Shown here: piece by piece, positions 35,554 to 42,872 of the stretch
How the letters are laid out: the number at the start of each line of letters is the position of its first letter
Position numbering within the stretch: position 1 is the first letter of the stretch
IMG/VR virus record: IMGVR_UViG_3300028536_000014
Coordinates: 1 to 64,000 of that record
Direction: 5' to 3' (one strand)
DNA length: 64,000 nt
DNA from: a virus
Program-made: the position numbers and the translations under genes
Notes under the pieces: model-generated
The model's input: only the letters and a program-made list of their open reading frames with translations
Database searches by the model: none
What the model was told of the DNA's origin: nothing

Positions 35554-36645
35554 TTATATTTCAATTAAATAAATTGGTTTATTTAACTTTCTCATAGTTT
35601 CGACCATATGTGTCGTTCCTGGAGATTTATCTTTCTTGATGGCGATTAATACATCGGCGTATTTAGCCATCTCCTCATTTCTGATAAAACCAGCTCGTTT
35701 CTGATATTGATCCCAATCTGCTGGAAATTCTTTAAATGGAATAAACCGTTCTTCAGCAAAACGTCTTCCTAACAAATCAACTCCTCTTGCCCCACCTTCA
35801 ACAATCTCTCCTATATTAAACATAGAGCTGTTGATTGTATCACAAACTAGATCGTAATTATCAATAGAACGACTTCCAGCTACAATGACTTTAAGATCTT
35901 TATTATTAATTAGACCTTTAAGCTGGTCTCTTAACTTGCCATAATAATAATTAAACCAACTCGATGTCCAATGTCCTATAGCTTTAGTATCTAGACCATT
36001 TCCAACCATAAAGTAATGAGTGAAAGGTAGTGTTGATTCTTTAAACGCTTTAAGAAGATGAGGAGTTTGAATGATCTTTAATCGAACTGCTTCTTCTATG
36101 TCACGTATGAAAGTTGGATATTCAACTCTCTGAAATCGTTTTCCTTCTTCCTTAGCTTTGAAACCATAAAGTATTCTGAACTGGTCATGCTTACGTTCGG
36201 TTAACAACCAATACCAATATCCTTCGATACTAGCAAATCGACCGTGTTTAGGATGTTCGAATCCGATATTAGCGAAGTGTGATAAATTTCTACCTAATTC
36301 ACTTCTTGCTTTCGACCAACAATTGATGTGGTCAATTGTATCTTCTAATGGATTATAACGAACTCGAATTGGATTTTTCATCTCTTCGTTTGCTACCTTA
36401 ATTAAAATATGGCCATGACAAGCTAATGGGCTACACCAACAGATTAGATCGCGGCCTTTTAATTCTTCTCGAGCTTGTTGTTTGAGTTCTTCGTTTTTAT
36501 CTAACCATTCTTGATACAACTGACAAACCTTATCCCGATCTGCTTCTGAATGCATTGGAAATGGATTTCCCCACTTTGAAGGTCGTCCAATATAAACGCT
36601 ATCCTTCGTAATAATATCAGTCCGTTTATTAAGAACTTTTGGCAT
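35554..36645 (-). CDS. DUF4326 - NADAR-like - SLOG (YspA-like) fusion protein
   Basis: 363 residues, three domains. Residues about 6-85 look like DUF4326 (VYIGRPSKWGNPFP, LICWCSPLACHGHIL). Residues about 95-235 look NADAR-like: LSHFANIGFEHP, SIEGYWYWLL, then AKEEGKRFQR, matching the usual LSNFyp, EhxyqaxK and aKrlGR blocks. Residues about 250-363 are a SLOG/YspA-type domain (VIVAGSRSIDNYD, VEGGARGVDLLG, ADVLIAI). Known: NADAR proteins remove ADP-ribose from guanine, and phage NADARs can counter DarT toxins; SLOG domains sense NAD-derived nucleotides. Inference: an anti-defence or NAD-signal-handling enzyme. The NADAR catalytic residues need checking, since EH is EG here. Confidence 0.75.
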   Translation of the reverse strand: MPKVLNKRTDIITKDSVYIGRPSKWGNPFPMHSEADRDKVCQLYQEWLDKNEELKQQAREELKGRDLICWCSPLACHGHILIKVANEEMKNPIRVRYNPLEDTIDHINCWSKARSELGRNLSHFANIGFEHPKHGRFASIEGYWYWLLTERKHDQFRILYGFKAKEEGKRFQRVEYPTFIRDIEEAVRLKIIQTPHLLKAFKESTLPFTHYFMVGNGLDTKAIGHWTSSWFNYYYGKLRDQLKGLINNKDLKVIVAGSRSIDNYDLVCDTINSSMFNIGEIVEGGARGVDLLGRRFAEERFIPFKEFPADWDQYQKRAGFIRNEEMAKYADVLIAIKKDKSPGTTHMVETMRKLNKPIYLIEI

Positions 36646-36707
36646 AGCTATTTCTCATACTACTCCTTACACTTTATATGTTCATCAAAACAAAATTAAA
36701 AAAAAAA

Positions 36708-36736
36708 TACAGACTAGGAATTAACCTAGTCTGTAT
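36708..36736 (-). terminator. Terminator hairpin
   Basis: 12-bp arms ATACAGACTAGG and complement, followed on the minus strand by a long T-run. Ends the 36747 gene. Confidence 0.75.
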
Positions 36737-36746
36737 GATGTTATAT

Positions 36747-37250
36747 TTAGTTATCTGTGTCGTTACATGCGTTAACAAAATCAGTCAACGTTGTTGATTG
36801 GTTATTTTTACCAATCAACATAAATAATGTCTGACGGTCTAATAGAGCACAGAACCCATCATCCACATCTTCCCATGCAAGAGTATAAAAATAATCTCGC
36901 ATATCTTCATTAATATCGTTGAAAGTTAGAAGAAATATACCAAATAATTTCTCAGGTTCATCGTCATAATAAAGTTCATATAACCAAAAGAGTGTAGAAC
37001 CAACTGGTACAGCAATCGCACGCTGTTCTTTACCAGTAACTTCAAAACAAACCGTAAAAGGTTCTACATATTCAGAATCAAAATCAGGATCGTGATTGAA
37101 GTATCGTTTTGTGATACTATCAATATGTTTTCGTATTTCAGATTGTTCAGTGATAATGATAGTTTGATCATTATAGAAAGTTTGACTATATCGAATCTCT
37201 GAATACCGTTTGATGAAAGTCAGTGCGACTAATTCTTTATCACTTACCAT
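36747..37250 (-). CDS. Hypothetical acidic protein
   Basis: 167 residues with AGAGGAAC upstream. Strongly acidic in the middle, with Asp/Glu clusters, and aromatic-rich; this could be a DNA-mimic or protein-binding surface but no family is recognised. Follows the 37263 gene in one unit. Confidence 0.55.
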   Translation of the reverse strand: MVSDKELVALTFIKRYSEIRYSQTFYNDQTIIITEQSEIRKHIDSITKRYFNHDPDFDSEYVEPFTVCFEVTGKEQRAIAVPVGSTLFWLYELYYDDEPEKLFGIFLLTFNDINEDMRDYFYTLAWEDVDDGFCALLDRQTLFMLIGKNNQSTTLTDFVNACNDTDN

Positions 37251-37262
37251 TACTGTTCCTCT

Positions 37263-37595
37263 TCAGTTAATAACTTGTCCAGTATTCTTGGAAAAATATA
37301 GCGTTTTAATTTTCTCAATGAATTCGATTGGTTTCTGATATTGTTGTTTTAATACTTTCCATTCCTCGTCTTGTAAAACAACATAATGTTCGATATCAGG
37401 AAGTTCAGGTTCGTAATTTTCGTTTATACGTTGAAAAATGATGATGACTTCTTCTAGATAAATACTAAAATATTTAAATAGTTCACGTTCCTTCATATGT
37501 TTGCATCTTACATCACGATCAAAATTCTGTTTGATTGATTTTTCTATTGCCTCTCTAAAAGGCAGTATAATTTTAACGATAGATGAATTTGACAA
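37263..37595 (-). CDS. Hypothetical protein
   Basis: 110 residues from a TTG at 37595, chosen because AAGGA lies 7 nt upstream. Longer frames to 37682 or 37637 would run through the promoter motif at 37641. Helical, with basic patches. Not recognised. Confidence 0.55.
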   Translation of the reverse strand: MSNSSIVKIILPFREAIEKSIKQNFDRDVRCKHMKERELFKYFSIYLEEVIIIFQRINENYEPELPDIEHYVVLQDEEWKVLKQQYQKPIEFIEKIKTLYFSKNTGQVIN

Positions 37596-37640
37596 AATGA
37601 ATTCCTTGAGTATGAAGTTACTAGAGACTACTCTCATATG

Positions 37641-37666
37641 AGAGTATATAGTGTTATAATTTAATG
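37641..37666 (-). promoter_or_regulatory. Phage promoter-like motif
   Basis: The minus strand reads CACTATATACTCTCATATGA; strong TATACTCT core. Its position rules out longer starts for the gene downstream. Confidence 0.55.
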
Positions 37667-37678
37667 ACAAAAAAAAAC

Positions 37679-37704
37679 ACACAGCTCGTTATATAGAGCT
37701 GTGT
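37679..37704 (-). terminator. Terminator hairpin
   Basis: 9-bp arms ACACAGCTC/GAGCTGTGT followed on the minus strand by GTGTTTTTTTTT. Confidence 0.75.
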
Positions 37705-37738
37705 TGATATAACTGTTTTAAAAACTCTGAGAAACAAA

Positions 37739-38008
37739 TTATTCTAACGGTTTAGGAATACTGTATTTATTCCAATCTGAGTCACCCGTTACTTTATGTA
37801 AAAGATCGCCAGTTTTTCCAGTTATGAACATATCTTTGGGGAGAAAAACACGTGGAAATCTATCATGCCAGATCCCTCTAGGTTTACAGCCTACTTTGCT
37901 GCAAACACAACAAAGCTTCTGACCCTTTAAGTAAACATGTTCATAGAAATAATTACAATAGGCTGTGTTTTCAACTGTCCCACATTCATCACACTGAAAT
38001 AAAGACAT
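37739..38008 (-). CDS. Small zinc-ribbon-like protein
   Basis: 89 residues. FQCDECGTVENTAYCNY near the start, and CCVCSKVGC at about 33, form two or three Cys pairs. The text GIWHDRFPRVFLP recalls a common phage small zinc protein. Function unknown. Confidence 0.65.
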   Translation of the reverse strand: MSLFQCDECGTVENTAYCNYFYEHVYLKGQKLCCVCSKVGCKPRGIWHDRFPRVFLPKDMFITGKTGDLLHKVTGDSDWNKYSIPKPLE

Positions 38009-38029
38009 TGGGTTATTGACCTATCTTGA

Positions 38030-38488
38030 TTATTTCATCCACACACGATAATTAATACCGGTGACTGTAATGATGGTAGAGATAATCTCCATGGCTGCAT
38101 CAAGACTTGTCGCTCGAACCCCACCCTTCGTTCGTTGAAATTTCTCTTTGGGAATATTTGGGTTCTGTTTTGCAGAATGATAAACAACACCCTTATCATC
38201 GATGTAGTATTCTTCCGTTTCGTAACAAATATCCATAAAGTCGGCTTCTGGTACGAACTGAATATCGGTTACTTGACCATGACAGCCTGGTTTAATAACC
38301 CAATTATTGGTAGTTGCATTCCATTCATGTGTAGAACCGAAAACGTCGTCATAAGGTGCATAGAACGACAAGGTAGACATATCGTTGGGAATGAAACCGG
38401 CATTTGCCCAAGCAGTATCAAAGGTATCACCCTCAATAATTACTGCTGGTGTTGCGTTGAGATTCCAGTAAATCATCCATTTAGCCAT
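38030..38488 (-). CDS. Member of the IYW-HEWN module family
   Basis: 152 residues, TAGGAG upstream. The first 65 residues (MIYWNLNATPAVIIEGDTF, a DTAWANAGF block, THEWNATTNNWV) match modules in the genes at 53406, 53661 and 54137. The C-terminal half (from about residue 70) is unique and includes an EEYYIDDKG segment. Function unknown. Confidence 0.65.
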   Translation of the reverse strand: MAKWMIYWNLNATPAVIIEGDTFDTAWANAGFIPNDMSTLSFYAPYDDVFGSTHEWNATTNNWVIKPGCHGQVTDIQFVPEADFMDICYETEEYYIDDKGVVYHSAKQNPNIPKEKFQRTKGGVRATSLDAAMEIISTIITVTGINYRVWMK

Positions 38489-38544
38489 ATAGGTCTCCTA
38501 AGTGAGTTTTGTTGAAATAACGTTGATGGTCAAATGATGTTCAC

Positions 38545-39138
38545 TTATGATTTTCTTTCCTTTGATGGAAAGAATTTATCGATTGCCATATTGACGGTAG
38601 AAAGATTGAGCTTGCTATAGTGTTTTGATATACCTGCTTCATCTATGATCGGAGGAGTCTTACATAGTTTTGAGCTATCGTCAGTAATATTGACACGGTC
38701 ACCATACTTATTAGCGATGAAATGATCCTCACTTTTTGCAATAAATTCTCCAGTTGCAGTAAAATACAAATCACTTAGAGCAATTTTAATTTCTGAAAGA
38801 TTCATTGAAGCACGATAACCTACCCAATAGTTAGTCGTGGTTTGTTTCATCAAAGTGTATGGTGCATCAGAATCTACGATACTCCCATTACTACTAAGGA
38901 AGGGAATATCTTTCGGATCGTCAATTTCACGACCTTCGAAGTAGATAACACGCCCAGTTGTTGTAACGATGATCGCTTTCTTACCGAGCGTTCCTCTATC
39001 TTGATTCTTGTTCTGATAAACTTCAGCTTCACTGATTAAGAGATTGAGATTTTTACTGGCATTATTACCACAATAGATTCCATTATTTTTCTCTAGCAAT
39101 AAAAACATGTGTTTATGACTGTGTTCTGGATCTGTCAT
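38545..39138 (-). CDS. Hypothetical protein
   Basis: 197 residues, TTAGGAG upstream of ATG. Mixed alpha/beta with a Lys/Asp-rich beginning; not recognised. Ends in a hairpin-free gap before the next gene; a terminator at 39169 lies on its upstream side. Confidence 0.55.
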   Translation of the reverse strand: MTDPEHSHKHMFLLLEKNNGIYCGNNASKNLNLLISEAEVYQNKNQDRGTLGKKAIIVTTTGRVIYFEGREIDDPKDIPFLSSNGSIVDSDAPYTLMKQTTTNYWVGYRASMNLSEIKIALSDLYFTATGEFIAKSEDHFIANKYGDRVNITDDSSKLCKTPPIIDEAGISKHYSKLNLSTVNMAIDKFFPSKERKS

Positions 39139-39168
39139 AACTAACTCCTAATCGTATTTAGAAATAAC

Positions 39169-39198
39169 CACAGGACTTGGGTCATTCCAAGTCCTGTG
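39169..39198 (-). terminator. Terminator hairpin
   Basis: 12-bp arms CACAGGACTTGG and complement, 6-nt loop, downstream of the 39225 gene. Confidence 0.75.
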
Positions 39199-39224
39199 AA
39201 TGTATGGTTGATTTGTTTATCAGT

Positions 39225-39536
39225 CTAATACATCAGTTTTGATTTCTGACTGACTGGTTCGTTTTCTGTGAGATTCAATGCACGCAACTCACGAAATTGC
39301 TCGATTGCTGAACGTGGTCCTGTGATGAAAATTAGGAGTAGCACGAGTAGAGATAGCGGCATCGTAGCGATTTTCATCGCGTATGATCCGAGTCGTCGAT
39401 GCCAAAGAAGATTTCCATTACGACTGTGCTGAATATGGAGTGCTTGGACGAACAACACTTTCAAGACAATCCCTGCCATCAACCAGCAGAGAAGAAAGAT
39501 GAAGAAATTGAAACCAGTAAAAACTGAAGAAAACAT
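39225..39536 (-). CDS. Small membrane protein
   Basis: 103 residues, AAAGGAG upstream. Two hydrophobic spans (FNFFIFLLCWLMAGIVLKVLF and IATMPLSLLVLLLIFIT) with a basic connecting loop. Function unknown. Confidence 0.6.
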   Translation of the reverse strand: MFSSVFTGFNFFIFLLCWLMAGIVLKVLFVQALHIQHSRNGNLLWHRRLGSYAMKIATMPLSLLVLLLIFITGPRSAIEQFRELRALNLTENEPVSQKSKLMY

Positions 39537-39648
39537 CGGACTACTCCTTTGGTGAATTACTTGATTTGGTGATTCATTTAAACTGCTCCTTTAAAGAACT
39601 GTAGTAAAGTTTCCACAATATCTACAGCTACATTAATGAAATTAATCG

Positions 39649-40245
39649 TTATATTTTGCTAGCTTTTGCTTTGATGTAGAACCCATGAAGATTGGTTAAA
39701 TAAGTCAAAGCTTTTTCCATACCCCAAGCATGGACCATACAATTTTCCTTGGTGACATCATCGTCCGTAATGGTTCCACGAACGTCAGGCATACCTTCCC
39801 AGTCGATAGAGATAACACGTTTACGCCATCCCATGATGATATAACCCATATCAGTAAATACCATCAACCATGGATCGTCTTCTGATCTGGAATCGTATTG
39901 ATTCACCAAATGGAACTTCTTCAGGATCGTGAACCCAGCGACTTCTATGAGTTTGGCAAATTTCTCAACATCCGGTTCTGGCTTGGGTTCTGAAGCTTTC
40001 TTTGAAAGAGCACCACCGCGTCGAGTATATACCGCTCCACTCTCGATAGTATTTAATGCAACCTGATCAAGACTTGGTATGGTTTTAAACAACTGATCAA
40101 CCAACTCCGGAACATTCTTCTCACTCTGAGGACCTAGTATACTAAAATATCCTCTAATTGTAAGAGGAATAGATGAGTAAGCACCATAATACGGTACCTC
40201 CTGTTTATCAAAACTGAAACTCAAACCACAATCGTTATCATTCAT
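39649..40245 (-). CDS. Hypothetical protein
   Basis: 198 residues. Beta-rich beginning, then a charged central part and a C-terminal ITDDDVTKENCMVHAWGME segment. Not recognised. Follows the 40276 gene. Confidence 0.55.
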   Translation of the reverse strand: MNDNDCGLSFSFDKQEVPYYGAYSSIPLTIRGYFSILGPQSEKNVPELVDQLFKTIPSLDQVALNTIESGAVYTRRGGALSKKASEPKPEPDVEKFAKLIEVAGFTILKKFHLVNQYDSRSEDDPWLMVFTDMGYIIMGWRKRVISIDWEGMPDVRGTITDDDVTKENCMVHAWGMEKALTYLTNLHGFYIKAKASKI

Positions 40246-40275
40246 GTTAAACCCTGTTGTTAAAGTAAATGTTTG

Positions 40276-41193
40276 TCATTGAACGATGTAATCGTGTTCA
40301 ATCGTTCCTAGTTCTCGTTGACCTCTAAAATGCCTAGGGATCACTGTAACCCACCAGCCTGTTTTACCTTTCCATTCTTTGTTTTCCATCCATTTAGAAT
40401 TCTCAGTTTGAGCTTCAAAATGACGAAGATGTGATCGGCAGCTATGAAGTCGTTTAGGTGAACCACTTCCTCCATTTTGACCTTTTAATAATTCACGATC
40501 AACAATTGTAACCGTTCGATACCCATCCATCGGGGTTCTATTGTTCTTAATACATTTCTTATTAAGAACAGAAGAAGGCACAATTTGATTAATCCTGGTG
40601 GATTTAGAATTAATCATTAGTGTTAAATAGAAAAATATCACTTGACGATTGACTGTTTCCTCTATGAGTTTTTCTTTCGAATCACCGGTTTGTTGTTCAG
40701 CTAGAGCAAAATCAAAATGAGGTATGTCTGAGCGGATTTGGCCATATTTTCCGTCAGTAATAAACCATTCTATCATGATCGGACTCAACCCTATCTTTTC
40801 TTTTCCAACACCGTTGAGTATAAAATAAAACATTTTCCAGCTTTTCTTAATACCAGTAATATCAGCCGGAATAGTTTTATTTTCGTTAATAAACTCGCTG
40901 GTATCATAAACCAAAAGCCCGTAATGAATCGAATCACTACGAGTCTTATCAGGTATCTTAACTTCATACCAAACGACTTCACCTGGAGTCGGAATCAATC
41001 CTTCACTAAACCATTCTTTTTCGTATAATTCAAGTTTAGGAATCGGTTCACCAACAACAAATGGGACGGACTGGAATTCAACTTTTTCTGCTTTCTTCAA
41101 TAAAGCAATGAGTGCTAAGAAAAAGTCTTCATTATTATGTTGAGTTTTTCTTACACGTTCAAGTAAATAATCAGTAACTCTATGAGCTTGCAT
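40276..41193 (-). CDS. Hypothetical protein with Arg/His-rich C-terminus
   Basis: 305 residues, CAGGAG upstream. The C-terminal 75 residues are basic (RLHSCRSHLRHF, then WWVTVIPRHFRGQ), a pattern recalling phage proteins with a RRSHxRxxH...WVxPxxVG ending. The N-terminal part is helical. Promoter-like motif at 41241. No function known. Confidence 0.6.
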   Translation of the reverse strand: MQAHRVTDYLLERVRKTQHNNEDFFLALIALLKKAEKVEFQSVPFVVGEPIPKLELYEKEWFSEGLIPTPGEVVWYEVKIPDKTRSDSIHYGLLVYDTSEFINENKTIPADITGIKKSWKMFYFILNGVGKEKIGLSPIMIEWFITDGKYGQIRSDIPHFDFALAEQQTGDSKEKLIEETVNRQVIFFYLTLMINSKSTRINQIVPSSVLNKKCIKNNRTPMDGYRTVTIVDRELLKGQNGGSGSPKRLHSCRSHLRHFEAQTENSKWMENKEWKGKTGWWVTVIPRHFRGQRELGTIEHDYIVQ

Positions 41194-41240
41194 ATTAGGC
41201 TCCTGAGGATGGAATTAGAAAAACGTTGTTAATCTTCAAT

Positions 41241-41266
41241 TAGAGTATGTATGATTGAAATAATTT
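41241..41266 (-). promoter_or_regulatory. Phage promoter-like motif
   Basis: The minus strand reads TTTCAATCATACATACTCTA, nearly identical to the copy at 49970. Confidence 0.7.
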
Positions 41267-41281
41267 AAAAACAAAAAAAAA

Positions 41282-41311
41282 ATAGAGAAGAGACTTCGGT
41301 CTCTTCTCTAT
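41282..41311 (-). terminator. Terminator hairpin with TTCG loop
   Basis: 13-bp arms ATAGAGAAGAGAC and complement around TTCG, followed by a T-run on the minus strand. The sequence closely resembles the hairpin at 50008. Confidence 0.8.
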
Positions 41312-41336
41312 ATCGATGTTGTTTGAATTAAACTGG

Positions 41337-41639
41337 TTATTCTGGATGTGTGTAAAGTGTTACACTGACCATGCCGGAACAACGCTCGCCATCTTCGTCT
41401 GAGTTTCTAACAAACACACGCGCCCAATTCGATTCTTTGCAACGTTTGACAATCGCTTCTTTGTCACCGAGTGTAGCATAACCTGGGATAGTGAACACGA
41501 GGTTTTCATTTCGAGTACCTCGGGCACGAACGGAATCGATAAAATTATCGCGGCTGAGATCAGCGGTAATTGCTTTTATTGCAACCTCCGTGAAATCAGT
41601 CATTTTCTGCAAAACTTCTGGACCGGGTATTTTCGTCAC
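41337..41639 (-). CDS. Small hypothetical protein
   Basis: 100 residues, GTG start with AAAGGAAA upstream. Mixed fold, with FTIPGYATLGDKEAIVKRCKE. Single-gene unit with its own promoter and terminator; not recognised. Confidence 0.6.
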   Translation of the reverse strand: MTKIPGPEVLQKMTDFTEVAIKAITADLSRDNFIDSVRARGTRNENLVFTIPGYATLGDKEAIVKRCKESNWARVFVRNSDEDGERCSGMVSVTLYTHPE

Positions 41640-41679
41640 GTCACATTTCCTTTTTAAATGAGATTAGATAATTCTCACT

Positions 41680-41705
41680 TAGAGTATATGTTACTGAAAT
41701 TTTTT
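41680..41705 (-). promoter_or_regulatory. Phage promoter-like motif
   Basis: The minus strand reads TTTCAGTAACATATACTCTA; 41 nt before the GTG at 41639. Confidence 0.7.
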
Positions 41706-41709
41706 AAAA

Positions 41710-41742
41710 ACACAGACTCCAGGTAACCCCTGGAGTCTGTGT
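41710..41742 (-). terminator. Terminator of nrd unit
   Basis: 14-bp arms ACACAGACTCCAGG and complement with 5-nt loop, followed by TTTTTAAAAA on the minus strand. Confidence 0.8.
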
Positions 41743-41753
41743 AGATTATGTTA

Positions 41754-42857
41754 TTAGAAGTCTATGTCGTAAATAACACCACTGTCATTACGAGTCATAA
41801 TGTTCACTTTGTAACTTGCTAATAATTGTTCTTGAGGACTTCCTTGAGATTTAGAAAGGTCCATATAGTTAGTCATATAACCAAGAGGATTCTTTTTCGG
41901 AATAATAAGATCAGAATCTGGTTTAATCTCAAGGAAATTATAAACATCTGAAGCAGAATGCATAACCCAGGCTTTTAGGTTTTTACCGTTTAGTCCTGAT
42001 AATGGATCTTCATCCATCCTCATATAGTCAACCCACGCACATTCTAGATCGATCGCACCACGAATCATTTTGCGAACGAAAGGTAATGTTTGTATACGAG
42101 CAATCTTTCCACGTTCAGTTAAATGTTCGTTTCTAAGAACTACTTTATCCATCTCGACATGAATCTCGTATTCATCATGACAGATCTTCTTGACGGCTTC
42201 GACAATTTGCATGAAAGCATTTGTTTCACCAATTGCAAACGTCACTGCAAAACTTGGCATAAACTGTATGCGTTCTAAAACCAAGAGAGCAATAACGAAG
42301 AGATAAGCTGCATTGTAAGTCTCTTGATTGTTTTCACGAAGTCCTAAGGAGTATTCGTGAGAGATACGATGTGTTGCACTCATGACATCACCAACTACAG
42401 AGAGTCGTTCTAATGCTTTCTTTTCTTTCAAAATACTAGCCATTGCAGTTTCGCTATCATCGAAACTGTTCTTGACAATCTCAGAATAAGTAGCAGCATG
42501 AACAACTTCTGATGCAGTAATCACTGACCATGCAGCAAAAGCTTCTGTAGACGTAATGAATGGTGCTAGTGTCGTCAGAATTGAATTAGCCGCAATAGAA
42601 TCAGCTTCCCATTGCCAAGCAATTGTTTTGACCATTCGATCGACCAATGACTTCGACCGTGTTTTGAATTCCACATTCATGGGTTTGAAATCGAATTCGA
42701 GTTCATCCCAATCGTCTGATTTCATACTTTTATAAATCTTCCAGATCTCTGGATGATTCTTGTGAACCGTATCAAACAAACCACGAGGTTGACCTAGGAA
42801 TATACTTCCTGTTTCATTATAATCTGTTTTGTTTGCATTAAAGATGTTCTCATTCAT
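41754..42857 (-). CDS. nrdB: Ribonucleotide reductase class Ia beta subunit
   Basis: 367 residues, full length for NrdB. It houses the di-iron tyrosyl-radical centre. Visible ligand blocks: EADSIAANS (first Asp), ASEVVHAATYSEI (ExxH with the radical Tyr four residues after the His), FAIGETNAFMQIV (Glu), and CHDEYEIHVEMD (ExxH). All match the E. coli pattern, so the enzyme should be active. Its C-terminus should dock to NrdA. It starts 15 nt after the nrdA stop, so both are made together to supply dNTPs during replication. Confidence 0.9.
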   Translation of the reverse strand: MNENIFNANKTDYNETGSIFLGQPRGLFDTVHKNHPEIWKIYKSMKSDDWDELEFDFKPMNVEFKTRSKSLVDRMVKTIAWQWEADSIAANSILTTLAPFITSTEAFAAWSVITASEVVHAATYSEIVKNSFDDSETAMASILKEKKALERLSVVGDVMSATHRISHEYSLGLRENNQETYNAAYLFVIALLVLERIQFMPSFAVTFAIGETNAFMQIVEAVKKICHDEYEIHVEMDKVVLRNEHLTERGKIARIQTLPFVRKMIRGAIDLECAWVDYMRMDEDPLSGLNGKNLKAWVMHSASDVYNFLEIKPDSDLIIPKKNPLGYMTNYMDLSKSQGSPQEQLLASYKVNIMTRNDSGVIYDIDF

Positions 42858-42872
42858 GATTTCTTATACATC

